Part shown: in pieces, positions 1 to 8,082 of the stretch | Numbering within the stretch: position 1 is the first letter of the stretch | Layout of the letters: every line of letters starts with the position of its first letter | Assembly: GCA_937926265.1 (NCBI GenBank) | Contig: CALAZS010000172.1 | Span: forward strand, 1 to 21,025 | Origin: an uncultured Gammaproteobacteria bacterium | GTDB taxonomy: Bacteria; Pseudomonadota; Gammaproteobacteria; Chromatiales; Chromatiaceae | Direction: 5' to 3' | DNA length: 21,025 nt | Program-made: the position numbers and the translations under genes | Notes under the pieces: generated by a model | What the model was told of the DNA's origin: nothing | Databases searched by the model: none | What the model saw: only the letters and a program-made list of their open reading frames with translations

Positions 1-65
1 TTCAGGCGTCTGGAAACAGGGGCTACGACAATATGCAGGAACTGATAGACTCAAGGTACCTATGA
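1..65 (+). CDS. C-terminal end of an unidentified protein (5' part outside window)
   Basis: From base 3 the plus strand reads 20 residues ending in NMQELIDSRYL before a TGA at 63-65. The composition is that of ordinary protein, and the stop falls just before an inverted repeat (71-98), which fits the end of a plus-strand gene converging on the lipoprotein gene. Another plus-strand frame is open longer, to about base 167, but it runs antisense through the lipoprotein gene and looks less natural. I do not recognise the family, and 20 residues are too few to assign one. Confidence 0.35.
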   Translation, partial: QASGNRGYDNMQELIDSRYL

Positions 66-68
66 ATA

Positions 69-530
69 TCACTGAAGCGAGGTTTTTATCGCTTCAGTTC
101 CTTCCTCAATTGCCTTCTTTCCCTTATCAATCGCCTGTTTACCCTGTTTCAATAAAACGCGGTTAATCATGTTCGCCAATTCTCTACTGTCGACTTTCTG
201 GTCATTGAAAACAACGGATGATGGGTAGGTATCATGAGCTGAGGCCGGGTCTGAAAGCGTAATGGCATTATCATCATAAGAGTTATAGGGATAGAAACAG
301 GAAATTTTTCCCTTGGACCCAGATTGAGAGAAAACCAGGGCAACTTCCATATCCTCGTATCCATTAAACTTGACATCTTCTTTATCCCAACCAGGTGAGT
401 TGAGCCGGGTATTTATTTCAGGAACAAGGTCTTTACAAAGCGTAATTCTTACGTCTTCTGTTGACCCGGAGCAGGCAACCAGCAAACCGGTCGTAAAAGT
501 TAATAAAAACGCTCTCTGAACACTCATCAT
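69..530 (-). CDS. small hypothetical lipoprotein
   Basis: A 153-residue protein that begins with a lipoprotein signal: MMSVQRAF, a hydrophobic stretch and the lipobox LVAC, so Cys20 would be lipidated and the protein anchored in the envelope. The frame stays open upstream to base 608. I chose the start at 530 because AGGG lies a few bases upstream and the signal peptide begins there. The mature part has two further Cys residues (in LCKD and SCFYP) that could pair. It ends in a Lys/Glu-rich amphipathic helix with a repeating KQGKQAIDKGKKAIEEG pattern. I recognise no family. It is divergent from the DUF6134 gene, with an 89-bp shared intergenic region. Confidence 0.7.
   Translation of the reverse strand: MMSVQRAFLLTFTTGLLVACSGSTEDVRITLCKDLVPEINTRLNSPGWDKEDVKFNGYEDMEVALVFSQSGSKGKISCFYPYNSYDDNAITLSDPASAHDTYPSSVVFNDQKVDSRELANMINRVLLKQGKQAIDKGKKAIEEGTEAIKTSLQ
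71..98. terminator. inverted repeat between convergent genes, possible terminator
   Basis: ACTGAAGCGA (71-80) and TCGCTTCAGT (89-98) form a perfect 10-bp stem with an 8-nt loop. The repeat lies inside the last codons of the minus-strand lipoprotein gene and 5 bases past the stop of the partial plus-strand gene. The run after the stem on the plus strand is TCCTTCC rather than a clean T-tract, and there is no T-tract on the minus strand, so its efficiency as an intrinsic terminator is doubtful. Confidence 0.35.
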
Positions 531-619
531 AAAAACCCTGTTAATTTTGTGAAAAACCATATTAAACCTTTCAGTGTTCAAATTGTCATTTAAATATCCA
601 CCAAACATTAACTCTGATC

Positions 620-1276
620 ATGAAGCAGATATTTTTTTTATTTTTATCTACCCTGCTTTTTCTTAATACACCATTATTCGCCGAAGAAAAACAGGAAAAC
701 TATATTTTTGATGTTTTACTCAATGATAAATCCATTGGCACGCACACTTTCGAAGTCATCCGCAAAAATGAAATCACTAATGTAACCACGAACGCAACTT
801 TCGATTTCAAAATATTATTTCTGAGCGTCTACAGTTATCAGCATTCCAATACTGAAACCTGGAGAAATAATTGCCTGCATCGACTCGATGCGTCCACCAA
901 TGACAATGGCAAGCAATATTCAGTAACAGCGAGCCATGCTGAAGACTCGATATTAGTCACATCAAATTCAGAAAAATCAGAACTATCAGGCTGTATAAGA
1001 AGTTACGCTTACTGGAACCCTGCTCTTCTGGATAATCAAAAGCTTCTAAATCCACAAACCGGCGAAATTTTACCTGCAAAATTAAATGAATTGGGTACCG
1101 AAAACGTTTCTGTAGGTGACCGTGATATCGAAGCCAGTCGCTATCGCCTGGAAACGGATAAAGACTCCATTGATCTTTGGTATGACAAAGACGATAACTG
1201 GATTGCATTGCAGAGCATTGTTCGTGAAGGCAAAGTACTTCGTTATGAAAGAAAGTTTCCCGACAATGAAAGTTAA
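620..1276 (+). CDS. DUF6134 family secreted protein
   Basis: A 218-residue protein with a Sec signal peptide (MKQIFFLFLSTLLFLNTPLFA, cleavage expected before EEK), so probably periplasmic. The mature part starts with YIFDVLLNDKSIGTHTFEV, which resembles DUF6134 proteins: a beta-rich domain of unknown role that begins by describing a molecule with a small Ile-Gly-Thr-His turn. It ends with a W/Y-rich strand pair (LWYDKDDNWIALQ, RYERKFP). The stop overlaps the lipocalin start by 11 bases, so the two are probably translationally coupled and work together. The Shine-Dalgarno signal is weak. As I recall, DUF6134 genes elsewhere are found beside lipocalin, photolyase and cyclopropane-fatty-acid-synthase-like genes; the molecular function is not established. 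Confidence 0.8.
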   Translation: MKQIFFLFLSTLLFLNTPLFAEEKQENYIFDVLLNDKSIGTHTFEVIRKNEITNVTTNATFDFKILFLSVYSYQHSNTETWRNNCLHRLDASTNDNGKQYSVTASHAEDSILVTSNSEKSELSGCIRSYAYWNPALLDNQKLLNPQTGEILPAKLNELGTENVSVGDRDIEASRYRLETDKDSIDLWYDKDDNWIALQSIVREGKVLRYERKFPDNES

Positions 1277-1793
1277 TTTTTTAATTATCTCAGCCTTATT
1301 ATTTTTAACCGCCTGTAGCAGTCATCCGCCTATGAAAACAGTTGATTACGTCGATATACCGAAATTCATGGGTGACTGGTATGTGATTGCCAGCATTCCC
1401 ACCTTTATTGAAAAAGGTGCACACAACGCAATAGAACGATATGACCTTGACGATGACGGCACTGTAGCGACAACATTCACCTTCTATAAAGACAGCTTTG
1501 ACGGCAAATTCAAGAAAATGCAGCCCAGGGGCTTTATCAAGGATAAAGAGACAAATGCTTTGTGGGGTATGCAATTTATCTGGCCCATCAAGGCTGATTA
1601 CAGAATTGTTTACCTTGATGAGGATTACCAAAATACCATTATCGCCAGAAAACAACGCGACTACGTCTGGATTATGAGTCGTAAACCGGAAATGGATGAT
1701 GAATTATATGAAAAGCTGAAAAAGTTTATTGAATCCCTAGGTTACGACATCAGCAAGCTGGAAAAAGTCCCTCAGAACTGGCCCAATCAATAA
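1266..1793 (+). CDS. blc: Blc-type outer-membrane lipocalin (lipoprotein)
   Basis: A 175-residue bacterial lipocalin. The signal peptide MKVNFLIISALLFLTAC carries a lipobox (LTAC, Cys17), so the mature protein is lipidated and probably faces the periplasm from the outer membrane. The lipocalin signature is visible as FMGDWYVIASIPTF (G36-D-W38), followed by AIERYDL and a second conserved block, ADYRIVYLDEDYQNTIIAR and YVWIMSR, typical of Blc/apolipoprotein-D-like proteins. The frame is open from 1116, but the ATG at 1266 gives the proper signal peptide and overlaps the DUF6134 stop by 11 bases. Family members bind fatty acids or lysophospholipids and are linked to membrane maintenance. The C-terminus overlaps the convergent DUF4174 gene by 7 bases. 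Confidence 0.92.
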   Translation: MKVNFLIISALLFLTACSSHPPMKTVDYVDIPKFMGDWYVIASIPTFIEKGAHNAIERYDLDDDGTVATTFTFYKDSFDGKFKKMQPRGFIKDKETNALWGMQFIWPIKADYRIVYLDEDYQNTIIARKQRDYVWIMSRKPEMDDELYEKLKKFIESLGYDISKLEKVPQNWPNQ

Positions 1794-2245
1794 TTATTCT
1801 GCATTTTCATTTCATATTGACGCATTGGCATCTGATCGATTTGTTCAAATATTGTTTCGATACTCAAACCATTTCCCCGACTTTTTACACCACCATCTTT
1901 GCCGATAAGTACCAGGTTGTTACTGGGAGTAGTCGACAAGATAGCTTTTATCTCGCCAAGCAACGAAGTCGATATGTTACCCGGGTAATTTGAAACAACA
2001 CCTTCAGAGTGAACAATAAACCAGACTATATGCCGCTCATCGAGGGCATCTTCATGTAACTTAAACAAATTTTCGACAGTTTGCCTGCCTGCTACGTCAG
2101 ATGTATTGACTAGAATCATACGGTTTTGCCATTCAAATACAGCCAATGACCCAGCCATTGCTTTTGCAAAAACAGCATGCCATGAAGAAACAAAAACCAG
2201 CAATAAAAATATAAAAACCTTAGTTGGATATTGCTTAACCTGCAT
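1787..2245 (-). CDS. DUF4174 domain protein, secreted
   Basis: A 152-residue protein with a Sec signal peptide (hydrophobic core FIFLLLVFVSSWHAVFA). The mature region, LAVFEWQNRMILVNTSDVAG, then an IVWFIVHSEG strand, and the ending LVLIGKDGGVKSRGNGLS...DQMPMRQYEMK match the pattern of DUF4174, a thioredoxin-like domain of unknown role found in proteobacterial periplasmic proteins. The usual redox CxxC is absent (I see no Cys in the mature part), so thiol chemistry is unlikely. A good ribosome site (AAGG, 7 bases before the ATG) supports the start. It is convergent with the lipocalin gene, and its stop lies inside the end of that gene. Confidence 0.8.
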   Translation of the reverse strand: MQVKQYPTKVFIFLLLVFVSSWHAVFAKAMAGSLAVFEWQNRMILVNTSDVAGRQTVENLFKLHEDALDERHIVWFIVHSEGVVSNYPGNISTSLLGEIKAILSTTPSNNLVLIGKDGGVKSRGNGLSIETIFEQIDQMPMRQYEMKMQNNY

Positions 2246-2289
2246 TTTTTACCTTGAACTTTTATCTTCTCTCTCTATCAAATATTACA

Positions 2290-2401
2290 TATATCGAGGG
2301 AGAGTAATCATTGCAATTTCAAGGTTTTGAGAGCCAGGTTGTCTGTCACCCGTAAAGCGGATACGGGTTCCAGTTTTGTCTCTGCGCCTGGCTCTCTTTT
2401 T
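2290..2401 (+). ncRNA. candidate structured small RNA with intrinsic terminator
   Basis: GAGAGCCAGG (2329-2338) pairs perfectly with CCTGGCTCTC (2387-2396), which is followed at once by five T residues, as in a Rho-independent terminator. Inside the large loop is a second perfect hairpin: ACCCGTA (2348-2354) and TACGGGT (2362-2368) around a 7-nt loop, AAGCGGA. No plus-strand protein gene lies upstream (the neighbour at 1787-2245 is on the other strand), so the terminator would have to end a stand-alone transcript. A possible promoter is TTGAAC (2254-2259), 16 bases, TATCAA (2276-2281). The 5' end is a guess. I recognise no Rfam family. Confidence 0.45.
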
Positions 2402-2403
2402 AA

Positions 2404-2445
2404 TTTCAGGCCTTAAATGTCAGGCCATATATTTCAGGCCAGTAT
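2404..2445 (+). repeat. three-copy 14-bp direct repeat
   Basis: TCAGGCC occurs at 2406-2412, 2420-2426 and 2434-2440, a period of exactly 14 bases, within the units TTTCAGGCCTTAAA, TGTCAGGCCATATA and TTTCAGGCCAGTAT. The block lies between the candidate RNA terminator and the promoter region of the SnoaL-like gene. It could be a multi-site operator or a slippage product. Nothing else in the sequence explains it. Confidence 0.6.
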
Positions 2446-2495
2446 TTTAGACTAGTATCTTAAGGTTGGTAAAAGTTCAAAAATAACGGGGTTTA

Positions 2496-2524
2496 TTGTA
2501 ACCAATATCGTTTTACTCTAAATT
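2496..2524 (+). promoter_or_regulatory. possible sigma-70 promoter of the SnoaL-like gene
   Basis: TTGTAA (2496-2501), a 17-base spacer and TAAATT (2519-2524) give a passable sigma-70 promoter about 28 bases ahead of the GTG start. The spacing is ideal but the -10 box is a weak match and the area is AT-rich, so this is a tentative call. Confidence 0.3.
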
Positions 2525-2552
2525 TTTATTATTACCTATACCGGAGCATCAA

Positions 2553-2966
2553 GTGTCGTATTTCACAAATTCAGCAGCTGAAGCAGAATCTGCCTTTTAC
2601 TCTGCATTTGAGCACCTGGATATTGAACTGATGCGTGCCATCTGGATGAAGACCGATGAAATTTTCTGTATCCACCCGGGAGGCCCTATTCAAACAGGCT
2701 ATGACACAGTGCTGAAACAATGGTCATTCATACTTAAAGATAATCAACCACCGGAAATAAATTATAAAGTTATTTCCACAAACAAAAGTGAAACAAGCTC
2801 CATTCACCTGGTCGAAGAAACCATTGGCAGTGACGATAACCAGGTGACTATACTGGCAACTAACACCTATATCAGAACTGAAGATGGATGGCGTCTTTTT
2901 TCACATCACGCATCTTTGCCTCCACCCAGAAACAAAGCTGAACCCAAAAAGAAAATTGTTCATTAG
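2553..2966 (+). CDS. SnoaL-like / NTF2-like protein
   Basis: A 137-residue protein without a signal peptide, so cytoplasmic. The pattern AAEAESAFYSAFEHLDIELMRAIWMKTDEIFCIHPGGPIQTGYDTVLKQWSFIL, followed by beta strands ending in TYIRTEDGWRLFSHHASLPP, is that of SnoaL_3/DUF4440-type proteins with the NTF2-like cone fold. Such proteins include small hydrolases, isomerases and many with no known activity. The FCIHPGGP motif is typical of this subgroup. The start is GTG, supported by GGAG six bases upstream (2543-2546). The C-terminus is a basic Lys-rich tail (EPKKKIVH). It is convergent with the globin gene. The substrate cannot be inferred. Confidence 0.8.
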   Translation: MSYFTNSAAEAESAFYSAFEHLDIELMRAIWMKTDEIFCIHPGGPIQTGYDTVLKQWSFILKDNQPPEINYKVISTNKSETSSIHLVEETIGSDDNQVTILATNTYIRTEDGWRLFSHHASLPPPRNKAEPKKKIVH

Positions 2967-3051
2967 AATAAATCTGTCATCAACAAATTTTCTGTAAATC
3001 GCTATATTGATAACAACAGCGCAAGTATTACTTCCAGTTTTAATCCCTATT

Positions 3052-3531
3052 TTAATCAGGTTCTGACTTAGCAGCACCAGCCAGCGGTGCCACTTTGGAA
3101 ACCCTGTTAAAGGCATACAACTGTTTTTCATTCATCGTCAGAATTTCAGCAAGGTAGAAGTAAGCTTCTTTCCATGCGTCAAGAATCTCGGGAGTTGCTG
3201 CATCACCAAGCACTTCCTGCATAGCCGTAAGCACAGCGTCACCCACCATTGGGTAATGTTCAGCCTGCACATTGCTGTTAACATGCGCATTAGCTATGTA
3301 CATCACCTTGTCATGTAATTTATCAATGCTGTCAATATTCGTTGCGTAAGCTGCTATCGCTGCTGCCAGAATTTTCGGCTGATCCTCAGGTGCTCCTTTA
3401 AATAAGCTTTTGGTTTCAGGGTATTTTTCAAAAAGAATCTCGTACATTCTCGAAGTAATTGCCATACCATGCTCTTCAAGCACTGGAATTGTGGCCTTAA
3501 CCGTATCAATCGTGTTTTGGGAGAGTTCCAT
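3052..3531 (-). CDS. single-domain globin (Vitreoscilla haemoglobin-like)
   Basis: A 159-residue protein closely resembling Vitreoscilla haemoglobin and the globin domain of flavohaemoglobins: TIDTVKATIPVLEEHG, then RMYEILF, then a haem pocket ending with VLGDAATPEILDAWKEAY. By alignment with Vgb, the proximal haem ligand is His83 (in ANAH), the distal residues are Tyr30 (B10) and Gln51 (E7), Phe44 is CD1 and Tyr93 is G5; all are present. There is no reductase domain, so a partner reductase must act in trans. Likely roles are NO detoxification or O2 handling. It has a roughly 15-residue Ala/Lys/Glu-rich tail beyond the Vgb end. The intergenic region upstream (3532-3604) holds no FNR or NsrR site that I can defend. 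Confidence 0.9.
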   Translation of the reverse strand: MELSQNTIDTVKATIPVLEEHGMAITSRMYEILFEKYPETKSLFKGAPEDQPKILAAAIAAYATNIDSIDKLHDKVMYIANAHVNSNVQAEHYPMVGDAVLTAMQEVLGDAATPEILDAWKEAYFYLAEILTMNEKQLYAFNRVSKVAPLAGAAKSEPD

Positions 3532-3636
3532 TGCGTCACCTGTTAAATTCGATCATTCAATTATCCAGACTATATCAGTCCCTAAAGCACATAATCCATT
3601 CTGAATTCGGTTGATTTACTGTTTCACGGCTTCTCT

Positions 3637-6600
3637 CTAAAACTTTAATTCATGCTTTTTCCAGAGAAGATATATCGCTGGGATTACAAACAGTGAGAGC
3701 AATGGTGCGGTAATCATGCCACCAATCATGGGGGCGGCAATTTTACTCATGACTTCAGAGCCCGTACCTGTTCCGATAAATATGGGAATCAGGCCTGCAA
3801 CAATGGTTGCTACTGTCATGGCTTTCGGACGCACTCTCATCACAGCCCCCTCCATGATGGCCTGCCTGAGCAGTCCGGGATTCAATTGCCCTTTCCTGGA
3901 TTGTGATTCAATTGCATTGTCCAGGTACACCAGCATGACTACGCCAAATTCAGCAGCTACACCCGCCAACGCTATAAAACCAACCCCCACAGCAACTGAC
4001 AGGTTATACCCCAACAGGTATATCAACCAAAACCCGCCAACCAGTGCAAATGGCAGAGATAGCATCACCATTGTTGCTTTAGCTGCATGACGGAATGTCA
4101 GGTAAAGCAAAACAAAGATAATTATAAGTGTTAAGGGAATGACCTGTGAGAGCCGCTTTTCAGCGCGCAACATGTATTCATATTGACCTGACCATGTAAC
4201 TGAATAGCCGGGAGGTAAATCTACCTGATCCTGTACTACCTTTTGTGCATCAGCTACGTAAGAACCGAGATCCACTCCGCGTATGTCGACAAAGGTCCAG
4301 CCATTTAACCTGCCATTTTCGCTCTTCAGCATAGGTGGACCATCAACAATACTGATTTCCGCAACCTGACCCAAAGCCACTTCCAGTCCATTAGAGCTAA
4401 TCAATGGCAAATCCTTGAGGCTTTCAATATCGTTTCGATGATCCCTGGGATAACGGATATTTATTGGATATCGCTGTAAACCTTCAACCGTCTGACTGAT
4501 ATTAACGCCTCCAACTGCTGCTGAAATTACCTGGTTGATATCAGCTATATTCAAGCCGTATCTTGCAGCGGCAATTCTGTCAGGCTTTATATCTATATAA
4601 CGTCCTCCAGCAACTCTTTCCGAATATGCAGAAGTGGTTCCTTCGACATTAAGAACCACCTTTTCAATATCACGCCCAATACGTTCTATCGTTTTAATAT
4701 CCGGGCCGGACACCTTGATACCAACAGGTGTCTTGATGCCGGTTGCCAGCATATCAATCCGTGTTTTTATCGGCATCACCCAGGCGTTAGTCACACCTGG
4801 AAATTTTACCGTGGCATCCAGTTCTGCAATCAGTTTTTGCGTGGTCATGCCCGGTCGCCACTGATCCTTGGGTTTCAACTGAATAATAGTTTCAATCATT
4901 GTTAAAGGTGCAGGGTCTGTCGCTGTTTCAGCCCGCCCTATCTTACCGAATACCTGTTTGACCTCCGGTACAGTTTTAATCAAACGGTCCGTTTGCTGTA
5001 AAAGCTCCTGGGCCTTACCAATGGAAAGGCCTGGGAGTGTGGTTGGCATGTACATCAGGTCGCCTTCATCAAGTTCAGGCATAAACTCAGAGCCCAATTT
5101 TTGTAATGGTACAACCAGGCTACCAATAACAACCAGGCTGATAAACAAGGTAAATTTTGGCCAGTTAAGCACACCGGATAACAGCGGCTTGTAAATCCAG
5201 ATCAACAAACGGTTCAATGGATTAACGTTTTCCGACGGAATCCGTCCCCTGATAAAATAGCCCATCAAAACCGGTACCAATGTCACCGCCAAACCGGCGG
5301 AGGCCGCCATCGCATAGGTCTTGGTGTAAGCCAGTGGTGAAAACAGCCTGCCTTCCTGAGCTTCAAGTGTGAACACCGGTAAAAAACTGAAAGTGATTAT
5401 CAATAAAGAGAAGAACAGCGCTGGCCCAACTTCAACAGCAGCATCTGTGATTACCTGCCAATGCGTTTTCCCCTGAGGAAGTACACCATGTTCTTCCTTG
5501 TAACGCTCAATGTGCTTATGCGCATTTTCAATCATCACGATAGCGGCATCGACCATCGCACCGATGGCAATGGCTATGCCACCTAATGACATGATGTTGG
5601 CGTTTATACCCTGCTGTTGCATGACGATAAAAGACATCAGCACGCCAAGCGGCAAGGTAATGATTGCAACAAATGCCGAACGCAGATGAAACAGGAAGAC
5701 GATACAAACCAGTGCCACGACAATGAATTCTTCAACCAGTTTTTCACCGAGGTTATTAACGGCCCTTTCGATCAAAGTTGAACGGTCGTAGGTTTCGATG
5801 ATCTCAACACCATCTGGCAACCCGGCCTTTAACTGCTCAATTTTCTGCTTCACTTTTTTAATGGTTTCAAGGGCATTTTCACCATAGCGCATCACAACAA
5901 TACCGCCGGTAACCTCTCCCATGCCATCCAGGTCAGCGATACCACGACGCATCTCCGGACCTATCTGGACCCTTGCGATATCACGCAGTAAAACCGGCGT
6001 ACCCTGCCGGGTGACTCTTAACGGGATCTGTTCGATATCGGAGAGATTCTCAAGGTATCCGCGGGTGCGAATCATGTATTCGGCTTCGGCCATTTCTATT
6101 ACTGAACCACCTATATCACGATTGGCGTTCTGAATTGCGCTGGTGACCTCGGGTACTGAAATGTTAAACAGGCGCATTTTTTCCGGATCAAGAACAACCT
6201 GGTATTGCTTGACCATACCACCAACAGTCGCTACTTCAGCCACACCCGGCACCGACTGCAATTCAAATTTCAAAAACCAGTCCTGCAGGCTTCTTAACTG
6301 GGCAAGGTCATTTTGGCCGGTCTTATCAACCAGTGCATAGTTATAAATCCAGCCAACCCCGGTTGCATCGGGTCCCAACCGCGGACTAACGCCCTCAGGC
6401 AAATCTGCAGCGGCCTGATTTAAATATTCGAGTACGCGCGAGCGCGCCCAGTAAATATCGGTTCCATCTTCAAAAATGACATAAACATAGGAATCACCAA
6501 AGAAAGAGTATCCCCTGACGACTTCGGCTCCGGGCACCGACAGCATGGTAGTTGTTATTGGATAGGTAACCTGCTCTTCAACGACCCGGGGAGATTGACC

Positions 6601-6762
6601 GGGAAAAGTTGTGCGAATAATGACCTGTGCATCAGATAAATCGGGAATGGCATCAAGCGATGTTTTTTGCAGGGCTATCCACCCCCAGGCTGTCACAACA
6701 AAAGTTAACAGGATAACCAGGAAACGATTTTTTACAGACCAGACAATGAGATTTTTTAACAT
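3637..6762 (-). CDS. cusA: CusA-type Cu(I)/Ag(I) RND efflux pump
   Basis: A 1041-residue inner-membrane proton antiporter of the HME-RND family, the usual length for CusA. It follows E. coli CusA almost residue by residue (DALPDLSDAQV-type start, GPDATGVGWIYNYALVD, RSLQDWFLK). The three methionines that bind Cu(I)/Ag(I) in CusA (M573, M623, M672) are present as Met572 (YMPTTLPG), Met622 (TMIETIIQ) and Met671 (DMLATG). The proton-relay Asp is Asp405 (GAMVDAAIVMIENAHKH). This argues for monovalent copper or silver rather than Co/Zn/Cd. The start has an AAGGA ribosome site and lies 12 bases after the cusB stop. It is the last gene of the operon; no cusC or cusF follows. Confidence 0.95.
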   Translation of the reverse strand: MLKNLIVWSVKNRFLVILLTFVVTAWGWIALQKTSLDAIPDLSDAQVIIRTTFPGQSPRVVEEQVTYPITTTMLSVPGAEVVRGYSFFGDSYVYVIFEDGTDIYWARSRVLEYLNQAAADLPEGVSPRLGPDATGVGWIYNYALVDKTGQNDLAQLRSLQDWFLKFELQSVPGVAEVATVGGMVKQYQVVLDPEKMRLFNISVPEVTSAIQNANRDIGGSVIEMAEAEYMIRTRGYLENLSDIEQIPLRVTRQGTPVLLRDIARVQIGPEMRRGIADLDGMGEVTGGIVVMRYGENALETIKKVKQKIEQLKAGLPDGVEIIETYDRSTLIERAVNNLGEKLVEEFIVVALVCIVFLFHLRSAFVAIITLPLGVLMSFIVMQQQGINANIMSLGGIAIAIGAMVDAAIVMIENAHKHIERYKEEHGVLPQGKTHWQVITDAAVEVGPALFFSLLIITFSFLPVFTLEAQEGRLFSPLAYTKTYAMAASAGLAVTLVPVLMGYFIRGRIPSENVNPLNRLLIWIYKPLLSGVLNWPKFTLFISLVVIGSLVVPLQKLGSEFMPELDEGDLMYMPTTLPGLSIGKAQELLQQTDRLIKTVPEVKQVFGKIGRAETATDPAPLTMIETIIQLKPKDQWRPGMTTQKLIAELDATVKFPGVTNAWVMPIKTRIDMLATGIKTPVGIKVSGPDIKTIERIGRDIEKVVLNVEGTTSAYSERVAGGRYIDIKPDRIAAARYGLNIADINQVISAAVGGVNISQTVEGLQRYPINIRYPRDHRNDIESLKDLPLISSNGLEVALGQVAEISIVDGPPMLKSENGRLNGWTFVDIRGVDLGSYVADAQKVVQDQVDLPPGYSVTWSGQYEYMLRAEKRLSQVIPLTLIIIFVLLYLTFRHAAKATMVMLSLPFALVGGFWLIYLLGYNLSVAVGVGFIALAGVAAEFGVVMLVYLDNAIESQSRKGQLNPGLLRQAIMEGAVMRVRPKAMTVATIVAGLIPIFIGTGTGSEVMSKIAAPMIGGMITAPLLSLFVIPAIYLLWKKHELKF

Positions 6763-6774
6763 GCTATTGTCCTT

Positions 6775-8040
6775 TTATTGGCCTTCAGTCATACGTATAA
6801 AACTGGCCTGCAGACTTGATTCAGAATCAATCAGAAACTGTCCGGAAGTGACAATTTCATCGCCTTCTTCCAGCCCACTTAAAATTTCTGTCTTGCCATT
6901 GCGCTGTATACCCAGAACCACATCGACCGGCTGGAAAAGGCCTTCGCCAATCACTTTAACAACACTGCTTCGTTGACCGGTTTCAATAACTGATTCACTC
7001 GGTACAACAAGTACGTCACGTTTGGGGCCACCATAGATTGTCACTTCGGCAAACATATTGGCTTTTAGAAGCATATCAGGATTATCGAACACCAGGCGCG
7101 CTCTTAAGGTTCTGGATTCCGGATCAAGCTCCGGATAAATGTAATCAAGTTTTCCTTCCCATTTTTTTCCAGGGTAAGCAGGTACCTTTATCTCGGCTGG
7201 AATACCGGTTTTTATCCAGCTTATCTGATGCTCAAAAATATCAACCCACACCCATACCTTTGACAGACCGGCAATAGTTAAAAATTCTTTATCAGGTTTT
7301 AAATACATGCCTTCACGTGCAAAAAGCTTGGTGACTATGCCATCAGATGGCGATAACACGGGAACATGGTTTTGACTCTGACGACTTTTGGAAATGCTGT
7401 TAATGGTTGCTTCTGATACGCCTAAAAGACGCAGGCGGTTTTTGGCCTTAAGTGCTTTGGATTTGCTGGTTTGCTGTAGTGCAATAATGTAATCGAGTTG
7501 TGCCGAAAGAATTTCTGGTGAATAAAACTCACCAATCATTTCGCCTTTTTTTACCCGGTCACCTTCAGCACGCAGATAGAGCTTTTCCATCCATCCTTCA
7601 GCTTTTGGATGAAGATGAACCTGGGTTGTCTCATCATAGTCTACACGCCCTACCGTTTTGATGAATTTCCAGATTGTGTCTTTACCGGCTTTTTCCGTCC
7701 GGATACCCATGGTCTGAATAACGGCATTTTGCACTTTCACTTCCGGGTACTTACCAGCATTGACATCAATCATCTTTTTAACGAGATCCATCCCGCATAT
7801 TGGACAGCTGCCAGGATCATTTTTAATGATCTGTGGATGCATTGGACACACATACTTGGGATCCAGATGCTTTTGCGCATGTTCCAGCGCGGTATCATCC
7901 AAAACCTGTTCCAATGGTTCGGAAGGTGGCTCGGATGCTGGATCGAATGCTGGCTGGGCAACACTGACCTGCAGGCCAAAGCATAATAAACACATGGCTA
8001 GACTTCGCAACCATGCAACATTGGTAATAAAAAACTTCAT
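6775..8040 (-). CDS. cusB: CusB-type periplasmic adaptor with heavy-metal-binding domain
   Basis: A 421-residue membrane-fusion protein. The chosen start is the ATG at 8040 (GGAG six bases upstream); an upstream in-frame TTG at 8052 overlaps that ribosome site. Residues 1-29 are a signal peptide. Next is a heavy-metal-binding domain at about residues 62-90: CPMHP (Cys65, Met67, His68) and CPICGM (Cys79, Cys82, Met84). After it come the usual barrel, lipoyl, hairpin and membrane-proximal parts (DYDETTQVHLHPKAEGW, APSDGIV-like LSPSDGIV, GLSKVWVWVDIFE, EGDEIVTSGQFLIDSES). It would gather Cu(I)/Ag(I) and hand it to CusA; the extra domain may stand in for the missing CusF chaperone. Confidence 0.93.
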   Translation of the reverse strand: MKFFITNVAWLRSLAMCLLCFGLQVSVAQPAFDPASEPPSEPLEQVLDDTALEHAQKHLDPKYVCPMHPQIIKNDPGSCPICGMDLVKKMIDVNAGKYPEVKVQNAVIQTMGIRTEKAGKDTIWKFIKTVGRVDYDETTQVHLHPKAEGWMEKLYLRAEGDRVKKGEMIGEFYSPEILSAQLDYIIALQQTSKSKALKAKNRLRLLGVSEATINSISKSRQSQNHVPVLSPSDGIVTKLFAREGMYLKPDKEFLTIAGLSKVWVWVDIFEHQISWIKTGIPAEIKVPAYPGKKWEGKLDYIYPELDPESRTLRARLVFDNPDMLLKANMFAEVTIYGGPKRDVLVVPSESVIETGQRSSVVKVIGEGLFQPVDVVLGIQRNGKTEILSGLEEGDEIVTSGQFLIDSESSLQASFIRMTEGQ

Positions 8041-8082
8041 GACATTCTCCAATTTGAATCAGGTCACATTCGTAAAAACAGC

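Noticed and set aside
2329..2396. tRNA-like outline: paired ends and an inner 7-bp stem with 7-base loop, plus a GGTTC-like string
   Set aside because: There is no proper D-arm or T-arm, the stem lengths are wrong, no CCA end is present and a T-run follows. A terminator or small RNA fits better.
2967..3051. Terminator between the convergent SnoaL-like and globin genes
   Set aside because: Only a 4-bp CGCT/AGCG pairing can be found, with no T-tract.
3541..3570. Possible FNR site (TTGAATGATCGAA on the minus strand) before the globin gene
   Set aside because: The second half-site does not match ATCAA and the spacing is off. No NsrR-like site is visible either.
3716..6340. Several plus-strand open frames of 65-124 codons opposite cusA
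   Set aside because: They are antisense shadows of a well-conserved coding sequence, have no ribosome sites and resemble no family.
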